Assembly (NCBI GenBank): GCA_034168985.1
Contig: JAXFJE010000024.1
Location: forward strand, 1 to 10,264
Direction: 5' to 3'
Length of the DNA: 10,264 nucleotides
DNA from: JALEVB01 sp022768265
GTDB lineage: Bacteria > Bacillota_I > Bacilli_A > Erysipelotrichales > Erysipelotrichaceae
The notes beneath the pieces are model-generated. The model was given only the letters and a program-made list of their open reading frames with translations. It was not told where the DNA came from and made no database searches. Shown one piece after another: positions 1-5,904 of the stretch (positions are counted from its first letter, which is position 1; each line of letters begins with the position of its first letter). A program made the position numbers and the translations under genes.

Positions 1-1
1 G

Positions 2-115
2 GTGGTAAGGTCTAATAATGAAGAGTTTATGGCATGGTATTCTAAGAAAACCTTTGATATATCTGTATTTGGGCAATCATTTGCTGCTAATGCACATAAA
101 AGAGCTGTAAGCTGA
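2..115 (+). CDS. 3' end of an unidentified protein (partial at window edge)
   Basis: One plus-strand frame is open from base 2 to a TGA at 113-115, giving the last 37 residues of a protein (ending ...AANAHKRAVS). The other two plus frames hit stops within the first 15 bases. The visible part is mildly basic, has two aromatic stretches (around MAWYSKKTF and ISVFGQSF) and no membrane segment. I do not recognise the family. A weak hairpin followed by a T-rich run overlaps the stop codon, which fits a real gene end. The start lies outside the window, so length and function are unknown. A chance open frame of 37 codons cannot be excluded. Confidence 0.45.
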   Translation: MVRSNNEEFMAWYSKKTFDISVFGQSFAANAHKRAVS

Positions 116-127
116 AACAGTTGTTTT
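103..127 (+). terminator. Weak candidate terminator for the partial upstream gene
   Basis: AGCTGT (103-108) can pair with ACAGTT (117-122), six pairs with one G-T wobble and an 8-nt loop, followed by a T-rich run to 127. The stem is short and AT-rich, and it overlaps the stop codon of the partial gene. The call is tentative. Confidence 0.3.
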
Positions 128-133
128 GCTATC

Positions 134-163
134 TTGTAAAATAAAGCAGGTATTTGCTAATAT
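134..163 (+). promoter_or_regulatory. Possible promoter for the lipoprotein gene
   Basis: TTGTAA (134-139) and TAATAT (158-163) are separated by 18 bases and lie just upstream of the ribosome binding site of the gene starting at 197. Both boxes are imperfect matches to sigma-A consensus and the region is AT-rich, so this is a weak call. Confidence 0.25.
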
Positions 164-196
164 ATAAATAACAATAGAAAGGTGGGATACGTCTTT

Positions 197-997
197 ATGA
201 AAAAAGTAATAATTTTAATAAGTTTCATTTTAGTATTAAGTGGTTGTACAGCTAAAACGGTTGCCTTAGATGAAATAAGTAAAAATCTATCATCTAGCAA
301 TCTTAATATTGCGGGAAATTATGCCAATGGTATTTATAGTGATGCTGAGTTTACAGAATTTGCTATTAGAAGTGAAAGTTTCGATGATATTACCAAAGCG
401 GATAATTTAGAATTGTTGGATGAAGAAACGTATTACGAAGAAGTTGAACGTTATGAAGAATGGATGTTACCACAATATGATGAAATGATCCAAGAATTAA
501 CAAATGCCAAATATACAAAGATTGATGATATCAGTGGTACTGATGGTTTGTTGATGATCCTTGAAAATAAAGATAATGGCTTTAAATTGTATATTTATGC
601 AGATAATAAGATCAAAGTTGTTGATGGCGAAGATAGTGCATCATATCAAGCTGATAGTGCATTGGCATATACCAATTCTTTACTAGAGGATTTTGGGATT
701 AAGATCACCGATTTCTTTACAGAAATGAAGAAAGATGTCGCTAGTAAACAACAAATTAACGATAAAAATGAAAATGCACCACTTTGTGAAGAAGATGGAG
801 CTAAGACAGTATACTATGAAGAGAAAATAGGAAATCCATATAGTAAAAGCGAAGGATGCAAACATTATACCTTTGGTACAGATAGGGTATGGTATCAAGA
901 TTATGTGAATTATTATCAATGTCCAGAATGTGGAGAGAAAATTGATGAAGAAAATATAACAATAGAAGTGGACAGGGAATGTTACGGTCATAATTAA
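197..997 (+). CDS. Unidentified lipoprotein with C-terminal Cys/His cluster
   Basis: This encodes 266 residues from ATG 197. A GTG at 182 is also in frame, but GAAAGGTGGG (177-186) is well placed as ribosome binding site for the ATG, and the ATG gives a clean signal peptide. The N-terminus is a type II signal peptide: MKK, a hydrophobic core, then lipobox LSGC with Cys17 as lipid anchor, so the protein should sit on the outer face of the membrane. The central part is acidic and Tyr-rich. The C-terminal 70 residues carry C197, C221-x-H223, C242-P-E-C245, C262 and H265, an arrangement like a zinc ribbon. Zinc binding, or alternatively disulfides, is inference. No known family was recognised. 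It is transcribed alone, with its own terminator downstream. Confidence 0.85.
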   Translation: MKKVIILISFILVLSGCTAKTVALDEISKNLSSSNLNIAGNYANGIYSDAEFTEFAIRSESFDDITKADNLELLDEETYYEEVERYEEWMLPQYDEMIQELTNAKYTKIDDISGTDGLLMILENKDNGFKLYIYADNKIKVVDGEDSASYQADSALAYTNSLLEDFGIKITDFFTEMKKDVASKQQINDKNENAPLCEEDGAKTVYYEEKIGNPYSKSEGCKHYTFGTDRVWYQDYVNYYQCPECGEKIDEENITIEVDRECYGHN

Positions 998-1010
998 TTG
1001 TTTTAGAGTT

Positions 1011-1040
1011 AAGCTATGCATGGCATAGCTTTTTATTTTG
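1011..1040 (+). terminator. Rho-independent terminator of the lipoprotein gene
   Basis: AAGCTATGC (1011-1019) pairs perfectly with GCATAGCTT (1023-1031) around a 3-nt loop, followed by a T-rich run to about 1040. It lies 14 bases after the stop codon at 995-997. It faces the minus-strand terminator at 1053-1078. Confidence 0.8.
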
Positions 1041-1052
1041 GCTATCAACCAT

Positions 1053-1078
1053 AAAAAAAGAAGCATTTTCAGCTTCTT
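1053..1078 (-). terminator. Rho-independent terminator of the minus-strand gene pair
   Basis: Read on the minus strand, AAGAAGC and GCTTCTT pair around the 7-nt loop TGAAAAT and run into a stretch of Ts (the A run at 1053-1059 on the plus strand). The stem overlaps the TAA stop of the gene ending at 1077. Confidence 0.75.
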
Positions 1079-2153
1079 ATTGATCACCGATCTTTAGATT
1101 TGAGACTAAATAACGGCCGTTTTGTTCTTTGAAAGTTAATTGGTAGATGCTTGAATAAGTTTGTGATACATCGTGAGCTTCTACGATATAATCAAATTTG
1201 ATCGAACCGATAAAACCATCTTCAAATTCCATTACTTCAAATACTTCAACATTTTCAAAACTGATGCTATCATGAGCGGTAAACCAAGTATTTTCAAAGG
1301 TTGATAAGGCATCAGCGAAAACAGTGTTTGGTAATAACAATTGGCGTATTTGATAATACATTGCATCACGTGTGATATATTTACAATAAGTCATAGCTGC
1401 GTTTTTGATCAATTCTTCATATTCAGCTAAGTTTTCGGGGCTAGGCTTATTTCCTACATAGAAAGCACTTCCCCCTAGATCATTTACTACTACGCTATTT
1501 GGGTCACTAGTAGTTACAGTTGGGGTATCGATGATATTATCGAAAAAATAACGATCAACCATAGGAGGTTCTGGATAGTTTGTTCCTTCTGTTAAATTGC
1601 TTTCAATGTCTTGAGCGGCTAAGAAAGCATCGTTTATTTTGACATCATTGATATATACATCGGTTGGTTCATTAAAATATTCCACGGTAAATGAATAATC
1701 ATTCATATTTGTTCTTACATAATAGCGTTTTTTATCTTCAGCTTGTTTGATCTGTAAAGTAGAAATATAGTCACCATTGATTACAACATCATAATAACTA
1801 TATTCATGATTGCTATAGGCTAATTTGATATAACCTACTTTATCTAGATCATAGCCTTGGTATTTGTTTTCCAGATAATTTGCGTAAGTTTCATAATCAT
1901 TTAATTGATAGAATACTTCTTTAGATTCTTCGTATAATTTTTCATAATTGCCAGCTTGAATATTATCAAAATAGATATTCATCGAACCTTCGGGAGTAGC
2001 CATTTCATATTTGGTCAACCACATCCATAAGAAACCTAAGACGCAAGCGCCTGCTAGCATGGTGATGCTAAATACAAATAATAAATAACGATAAAATCCT
2101 TTTTCAATTTTTTTTCGTTCGTTATAATTAGCTTTTTTTATTTTACTACCCAA
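1077..2153 (-). CDS. Membrane-anchored protein, probably with NTF2-like domains (TcaA/YvbJ-like architecture)
   Basis: 358 residues. A basic, Lys-rich N-terminus of about 20 residues precedes one membrane helix (about 22-46), leaving some 310 residues outside. After the helix, the stretch around GSMNIYFDNIQAGNYEKLYE resembles the start of an NTF2-like fold (as in MecA N-terminal or TcaA-like proteins). A short beta segment with DVYINDVKIND (about 165-175) looks like an Ig-like insert. The C-terminal 130 residues could be a second NTF2-like unit. These assignments are inference from pattern only. The start is TTG at 2153: no ATG occurs before the membrane helix, and AGAGAGGTG lies 8 nt upstream. 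The gene overlaps the 3' end of its upstream neighbour by 16 nt, so translation is probably coupled. The function is unknown, perhaps at the cell envelope. Confidence 0.8.
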   Translation of the reverse strand: MGSKIKKANYNERKKIEKGFYRYLLFVFSITMLAGACVLGFLWMWLTKYEMATPEGSMNIYFDNIQAGNYEKLYEESKEVFYQLNDYETYANYLENKYQGYDLDKVGYIKLAYSNHEYSYYDVVINGDYISTLQIKQAEDKKRYYVRTNMNDYSFTVEYFNEPTDVYINDVKINDAFLAAQDIESNLTEGTNYPEPPMVDRYFFDNIIDTPTVTTSDPNSVVVNDLGGSAFYVGNKPSPENLAEYEELIKNAAMTYCKYITRDAMYYQIRQLLLPNTVFADALSTFENTWFTAHDSISFENVEVFEVMEFEDGFIGSIKFDYIVEAHDVSQTYSSIYQLTFKEQNGRYLVSNLKIGDQ

Positions 2154-3139
2154 GCTGTTGGCACCTCTCTTTCACCGTATAAAGATACAGGGTTGTTGAT
2201 GATCTCGCCTTCATAGACCATACAGCTACTATGACCGCCATCTAGATTGGCAGCATTCATTGCGCCATATTCTAACATGATCTCGATACAATCAAGATAT
2301 GTTGCTCCTAAAGAGGTGGTTTGACGGCCGTCAATTACCAGTAAAAGCACAGCTCCATCTTCACGTTGACCGATGACCGTACGTGGGTTTAAACCGCCAC
2401 CGGTACCCGTAATTGGCTGAGGTTCATAATTGATGATCAGTGGTGGACCGAAGGTCACAGCGTTGACAAGACCATAATCTAAAGCTTGTTGGCCTGTCAT
2501 TTGTCCAACAACAAGTCGATTGTGTTTGTTAAAGCCAATGACTGAATCATAGGTTTCAGTTGTTCCATAAATCAATTCACCATCTTTGATGACGATGCCT
2601 TGAGGGATAGAACCATCACCCTTACCACCTGGATCATCAAAACCTCCAGCATTGATGCCACCTACACCACCTAAGAAGTTTACATAGTCTTCAACATAGT
2701 GTCCGCTGATATTATCAGGATCTAAAATAGAGTTTACGCCCAAATCGATGCGTGAAGGATCATAAACGATCATTAGTTTTCCTTTAAAAGTATCACCACT
2801 AACATCAATGACATCAATTTTATCTTTGACACTTTCATCGATGATGAACTCATCTTCAGTGTAATCAGTTATTTCATTAGTTATATGAACGTTATTTTTG
2901 GCCATGATCTCTTCTATTTCTTCGTCAGAAAATAAGAGCTCGACTATGGATTTGCCACGTCTTGTCTCCATGAAAGTACTGATGATCAAATTACTAAACG
3001 ATTTGCTAGGTCCGCGGAAGATGATCAAGGTTGCAAAAAATGCATTTATCATTATCGCAAGGATGATAACTAATACAACTAGCATGCTTTTTTTGCTACG
3101 TCTTTTGATGCTAGCTTTTAGTCTTAATCTTTTCGCCAT
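2138..3139 (-). CDS. Membrane-anchored phosphodiester glycosidase-domain protein (NAGPA/DUF2233-like)
   Basis: 333 residues from ATG 3139, with AAGGAG 5 nt upstream. A very basic N-terminus is followed by a membrane helix (about 18-41); a linker of about 80 acidic residues leads to the catalytic-type domain (about 120-333), which should lie outside the cell. Family hallmarks seen are INAGGF (162-167), NPRTVIGQ (251-258), VIDGRQ (268-273) and NLDGGHSS (298-305). Proteins with this domain include mammalian N-acetylglucosamine-1-phosphodiester alpha-N-acetylglucosaminidase; bacterial members are often annotated as exopolysaccharide-related. A role in trimming sugar-phosphodiesters of envelope polymers is plausible, but the substrate is unknown. 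NLDGG is followed by His where many members have Gly. It is the first gene of a two-gene unit with the membrane protein downstream. Confidence 0.85.
   Translation of the reverse strand: MAKRLRLKASIKRRSKKSMLVVLVIILAIMINAFFATLIIFRGPSKSFSNLIISTFMETRRGKSIVELLFSDEEIEEIMAKNNVHITNEITDYTEDEFIIDESVKDKIDVIDVSGDTFKGKLMIVYDPSRIDLGVNSILDPDNISGHYVEDYVNFLGGVGGINAGGFDDPGGKGDGSIPQGIVIKDGELIYGTTETYDSVIGFNKHNRLVVGQMTGQQALDYGLVNAVTFGPPLIINYEPQPITGTGGGLNPRTVIGQREDGAVLLLVIDGRQTTSLGATYLDCIEIMLEYGAMNAANLDGGHSSCMVYEGEIINNPVSLYGEREVPTAWVVK
2162..2170 (-). promoter_or_regulatory. Ribosome binding site that fixes a TTG start
   Basis: On the minus strand AGAGAGGTG ends 8 nt before TTG 2153. It lies inside the last codons of the upstream gene and decides the start of the 358-residue membrane protein. 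Confidence 0.7.
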
Positions 3140-3163
3140 AGGTACTCCTTTTTTTGTGCTACT

Positions 3164-3172
3164 ATTATAGCA
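3164..3172 (-). promoter_or_regulatory. Extended -10 promoter of the minus-strand pair
   Basis: On the minus strand TGC is followed directly by TATAAT (3169 down to 3164), a perfect extended -10 element, about 25 bases upstream of ATG 3139. No convincing -35 box is seen 16-18 bases further upstream, which is usual for extended -10 promoters. Confidence 0.65.
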
Positions 3173-3182
3173 TAAATAATTA

Positions 3183-3188
3183 TATAAT
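3183..3188 (+). promoter_or_regulatory. Candidate -10 box for the aldose epimerase gene
   Basis: TATAAT on the plus strand, 18 bases before the start codon at 3207. It would give a very short leader, and no good -35 is found. The region is AT-rich, so the match could be chance. It lies within the same 67-bp divergent intergenic region as the minus-strand promoter. Confidence 0.3.
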
Positions 3189-3206
3189 AATTATGAGGTG
3201 AGCAAA

Positions 3207-4043
3207 ATGTTTAAAATTGAAAATGACTTAGTTTTTTTAGCAGTTGACCCTAAAGGAAGCGAGATTGCCAGCTTTAAAGATAAGCAAACTAATATTGAAT
3301 ATATGTGGCAAGGTGATCCTAAATTCTGGAGCGGCCGTAATCCAACCTTGTTTCCGATGGTTTCTAATACTTATAATGGGGTACAAATGATCAATGGTAA
3401 AGCGTACCATATGAAAAATCATGGTATTGTTAGAAGTGCTAAATTTAATTGTACTTATCAAGATGAAAAGACCATCGTCATGACATATGAAGCTAATGAT
3501 GAAAGCAAACAGTTATATCCTTTTGCTTTTAAATTGGATGTTCGTTATGAATTGCATGGCAAAAGAGTAGATATCATCTATACAATTACTAATCAAGATG
3601 ACAAAGATATGCCTTTTGGTTTTGGTTTGCATCCAGCTTTTAATTGTCCGTTGTTAAAAGATGAAAAATTTGAAGATTATCATTTAGAATTTAGCAATAC
3701 AGAAACAGTTAAAGGTTTATTAGGACCGCTTAGCTTGCATGATGAAAAAACGATTCCTTGTGATTATGCTTGGTTAAAAGATAATCCAACGATCGTCTTT
3801 GAAAATCCTCGTAGTTCCTTTGTGAAGCTTACTAATGGCAAACATGGGGTTAAAGTGGGAATTGGTTCATATAAATACATTGCCTTTTGGACCAAAGAGG
3901 GTGCACCATTTATGTGTATCGAACCATGGCATTCTCATGGCGATTTTGAAAAGGTTGATTTACCGTTTGAAAAACGTCCAGACACGATCAATTTAGCACC
4001 AAATCGTTCATATACAACAGCCTATTATATAGAATTATTTTAA
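3207..4043 (+). CDS. Aldose 1-epimerase (galactose mutarotase) family protein, LacX-like
   Basis: 278 residues from ATG 3207. An in-frame GTG at 3198 is part of the ribosome binding site GAGGTG (3195-3200), which is 6 nt before the ATG, so the ATG is preferred. The protein is cytosolic with no signal peptide. Family marks are a GSEIASFKD N-terminus, the GRNPTLFPMVSN segment (Arg44), NHG with His72, HPAFNCP with His142, and EPWHSH with Glu239. The last two correspond to the catalytic acid/base pair of mutarotases. These enzymes interconvert alpha and beta anomers of hexoses; LacX-type members often accompany sugar-use operons and may act on other sugars or sugar phosphates. It stands upstream of nagB in the same direction, which hints at amino-sugar or hexose catabolism. 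The exact substrate is not determinable. Confidence 0.88.
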   Translation: MFKIENDLVFLAVDPKGSEIASFKDKQTNIEYMWQGDPKFWSGRNPTLFPMVSNTYNGVQMINGKAYHMKNHGIVRSAKFNCTYQDEKTIVMTYEANDESKQLYPFAFKLDVRYELHGKRVDIIYTITNQDDKDMPFGFGLHPAFNCPLLKDEKFEDYHLEFSNTETVKGLLGPLSLHDEKTIPCDYAWLKDNPTIVFENPRSSFVKLTNGKHGVKVGIGSYKYIAFWTKEGAPFMCIEPWHSHGDFEKVDLPFEKRPDTINLAPNRSYTTAYYIELF

Positions 4044-4048
4044 AAGTG

Positions 4049-4057
4049 TGGTACAAT
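4049..4057 (+). promoter_or_regulatory. Extended -10 promoter of nagB
   Basis: TGG followed by TACAAT (4052-4057) forms an extended -10, 35 bases before the nagB start. No convincing -35 is present; a partial readthrough from the epimerase gene is also possible because no terminator separates the two. Confidence 0.45.
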
Positions 4058-4092
4058 TATAAATGTATGATAGTCATGCATAGGAGGATAAG

Positions 4093-4812
4093 ATGGAAGT
4101 TATAATTTGTAAAGACTATGAAGAAGCTAGTGCAAAAGCTTATGAAGTAATGAAAAGCGTAATTAGCGCGAAGGAAGATGCAACATTAGGTTTAGCTACA
4201 GGTTCTACCCCAATTGGCTTGTATAAGAATATGATCAAAGATCATAAAGAAAATGGTGTTAGCTATGCTAAATGCCATACTTTCAACCTTGATGAATATG
4301 TTGGTATCGATCGTAACCATGAACAAAGTTATTATACATTCATGCACGAAAATTTATTCAACCATATCGATATCAAAGAAGAAAATGTAAATTTACCTTA
4401 TGGTGATGATCAAGCAGCTTGTGATGCTTATGAAAAAGCTATGGATGGATATAAAGTTGATATCCAAGTATTAGGTATCGGGGCAAATGGTCATATCGGT
4501 TTCAATGAACCAGGTACCTCATTTGATTCTTTGACACATATCGTTGATCTACAAGAAAAAACAATTAGCGATAATGCTCGTTTCTTCAATGATGATATGA
4601 ACTTAGTTCCTAAGAAAGCTATTACTATGGGTATCGCTACGATCATGAAAGCTAAAAAAGTATTATTGATCGCTACTGGTGCTAATAAAGCTGATGCTGT
4701 ATATGGTTTGGTAAAAGGTGAAGTAACTGAAAGCTTACCTGCATCAATCTTACAACGTCATGAAGATGTCGTAGTTGTTGTTGATGAAGCCGCTGCTAGC
4801 AAAATCAAATAA
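4093..4812 (+). CDS. nagB: Glucosamine-6-phosphate deaminase
   Basis: 239 residues, the usual length of the shorter Gram-positive NagB, which lacks the E. coli C-terminal allosteric extension. AGGAGG (4082-4087) is 5 nt before ATG 4093. The enzyme converts glucosamine-6-phosphate and water to fructose-6-phosphate and ammonia in the cytosol, feeding GlcNAc and glucosamine into glycolysis. Visible motifs are the phosphate-binding loop GLATGSTPIGLY (33-44), the catalytic NLDEY (Asp67), GIGANGHIGFNEPG (128-141) with His134 and Glu139, and LPASILQRH. The ring-opening position two residues before the His is Asn132, where E. coli has Asp; Asn is common in Firmicutes. No nagA lies beside it in this window. 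Confidence is high. Confidence 0.96.
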   Translation: MEVIICKDYEEASAKAYEVMKSVISAKEDATLGLATGSTPIGLYKNMIKDHKENGVSYAKCHTFNLDEYVGIDRNHEQSYYTFMHENLFNHIDIKEENVNLPYGDDQAACDAYEKAMDGYKVDIQVLGIGANGHIGFNEPGTSFDSLTHIVDLQEKTISDNARFFNDDMNLVPKKAITMGIATIMKAKKVLLIATGANKADAVYGLVKGEVTESLPASILQRHEDVVVVVDEAAASKIK

Positions 4813-4829
4813 AAGAGCAAATTGCTTTT
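4813..4829 (+). terminator. Weak hairpin after nagB, doubtful terminator
   Basis: AAGAGCA and TGCTTTT can pair around AAT (7 pairs including a G-T wobble). Only a few Ts follow, so any termination would be leaky. Confidence 0.25.
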
Positions 4830-4848
4830 AAAATGTGTTAATAATCGT

Positions 4849-4854
4849 TATAAT
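4849..4854 (+). promoter_or_regulatory. Candidate -10 box of trxA
   Basis: A perfect TATAAT lies 29 bases before the trxA start and downstream of the weak nagB hairpin. No good -35 is seen: TTGCTT at 4822-4827 would leave a 21-base spacer, which is too long. Confidence 0.4.
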
Positions 4855-4883
4855 ACAATCACAAACTTGATGGAGGTATATAT

Positions 4884-5195
4884 ATGAAGATTATTAGTAA
4901 TGTTAAAGAATTTGAAGAAGTATTAGCAAATAATGATAAAGTTTTGGTTGATTTCTATGCTGATTGGTGCGGTCCTTGCAAGATGCTTGCACCTGTGCTA
5001 GAAGAAGTTAGTCAAGAAAATGGTGATGTAGCTATCGTTAAGGTTAATGTTGATCAGGCTCAAGAGCTTGCAATGAAATTTAACGTTATGTCCATCCCAA
5101 CTTTGATCGGATTTGTCAATGGCAAAGCTGTTAAACAAACGATGGGCTTTATGCCAAAACCAGAATTGAATAAATTCTTGGATGCTTTAAGATAA
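4884..5195 (+). CDS. trxA: Thioredoxin
   Basis: 103 residues, the normal length of a single-domain cytosolic thioredoxin. It has the active site WCGPC (28-32, redox cysteines 29 and 32), the preceding DFYADW strand, the cis-proline segment SIPT (Pro72), and the closing FVNGK turn. There is no signal peptide. GGAGG (4872-4876) is 7 nt before ATG 4884. It reduces disulfides in ribonucleotide reductase, methionine sulfoxide reductase, peroxiredoxins and other proteins using electrons from thioredoxin reductase, whose gene is not in this window. A strong terminator follows directly. The name trxA is used by family; the organism may have several paralogues. Confidence 0.95.
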   Translation: MKIISNVKEFEEVLANNDKVLVDFYADWCGPCKMLAPVLEEVSQENGDVAIVKVNVDQAQELAMKFNVMSIPTLIGFVNGKAVKQTMGFMPKPELNKFLDALR

Positions 5196-5201
5196 TGACT
5201 G

Positions 5202-5234
5202 AAATCACACTGGCTTAGCTGGTGTGATTTTTTT
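5202..5234 (+). terminator. Strong Rho-independent terminator of trxA
   Basis: AAATCACAC (5202-5210) pairs with GTGTGATTT (5222-5230), extended inward by four further pairs (two wobbles) to a TTA loop, then a run of seven Ts (5228-5234). It insulates trxA from the polyamine operon. Confidence 0.85.
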
Positions 5235-5266
5235 GTGCTTTTGAAGAAAAAAATATGAAAAAAATA

Positions 5267-5294
5267 TTGCATTTTAGAAAATATTATATATAAT
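5267..5294 (+). promoter_or_regulatory. Sigma-A type promoter of the regulator-potABCD operon
   Basis: TTGCAT (5267-5272) and TATAAT (5289-5294) are spaced by 16 bases in a very AT-rich stretch. They lie about 60 bases upstream of the regulator start and after the trxA terminator, so this should drive the whole downstream unit. Confidence 0.65.
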
Positions 5295-5323
5295 AAATTT
5301 GGTTTAATTAATAATAACTTTTA

Positions 5324-5340
5324 GTTTAGTAATGTTAAAC
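5324..5340 (+). promoter_or_regulatory. Candidate operator: inverted repeat GTTTA-N7-TAAAC
   Basis: GTTTA (5324-5328) and TAAAC (5336-5340) form an inverted repeat just upstream of the AAGGAGG of the regulator and some 30 bases downstream of its -10 box. A related GTTTAA half-site lies at about 5302-5307. The position would suit binding by the HTH-cupin protein encoded immediately downstream. The AT-rich setting makes a chance match possible. Confidence 0.3.
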
Positions 5341-5353
5341 AAAAGGAGGGTAT

Positions 5354-5893
5354 ATGGACTTAGGTAATCGTATTCGTAATTTGCGTAATAAAAATGATCT
5401 GACCTTGGAAGAATTAGCAAGTCGTTGCGAGCTTACCAAAGGTTTTCTTAGTCAATTAGAGCGTAATTTGACCCAACCTTCGATAGCTACTTTAGAGGAT
5501 ATTTGTGAAGCGTTAGGTATCAGCATGAGCAAGTTTTTTGAAGAAGAGGAAAATGAAAAGATCGTCTTTAGTGCTGATGATGCTTTTATTGATGAGAAAG
5601 AATTGATCACGACCCATTGGATCGTTCCCAATGCCCAAAAAAATGAAATGGAGCCTATTATCTTAGAACTCAAGCCCAAAGGGGAATCACAGCTCATTTA
5701 TCCCCATGAAGGGGAAGAATTTGGCTATGTTTTAAGCGGAAAGGTCACCATATATTTCGAACATGAGAAAAAGGGCATCGTCGTGAAAAAAAACGAGGCT
5801 TTTTATATTAATGGTGATAAAGAACATTATTTAAGAAATGATTCAATGAATGATGCAAAAGTACTGTGGGTATGTACCCCACCGATCTTTTAG
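5354..5893 (+). CDS. XRE-family HTH regulator with C-terminal cupin domain
   Basis: 179 residues from ATG 5354; AGGAGGG lies only 3-4 nt upstream, slightly tight. Residues 6-60 form a helix-turn-helix of the XRE/Cro type (TLEELASRCELTKGFLSQLE, then TLEDICEALGIS). After an acidic linker, residues about 100-175 form a cupin: PHEGEEFGYVLSG (His118, Glu121, Glu122) is motif 1 and NGDKEHYL (His158) is motif 2. This layout matches the PuuR/SutR-like group, in which the cupin binds a small ligand that changes DNA binding. The gene is first in the unit, 11 nt before potA, an arrangement common in Firmicutes. It is therefore probably the autoregulated controller of polyamine import. The ligand and the sign of regulation are not known. 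Confidence 0.9.
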   Translation: MDLGNRIRNLRNKNDLTLEELASRCELTKGFLSQLERNLTQPSIATLEDICEALGISMSKFFEEEENEKIVFSADDAFIDEKELITTHWIVPNAQKNEMEPIILELKPKGESQLIYPHEGEEFGYVLSGKVTIYFEHEKKGIVVKKNEAFYINGDKEHYLRNDSMNDAKVLWVCTPPIF

Positions 5894-5904
5894 GGGAGGT
5901 TTTC

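Noticed and set aside
683..1087. Open frame on the minus strand with a hydrophobic translation, across the lipoprotein gene end
   Set aside because: It lies opposite a gene with a signal peptide and good ribosome site, spans two terminators, and has no ribosome site of its own.
2898..3170. 90-codon plus-strand frame over the start of the phosphodiester glycosidase gene
   Set aside because: It is the mirror of the membrane-helix region; it has no ribosome site and ends inside the divergent promoter.
5866..5904. Earlier GTG start for potA overlapping the regulator gene
   Set aside because: GGGGAGG sits 5 nt before ATG 5905, and the ATPase family begins at MKK; the extra 13 residues have no counterpart.
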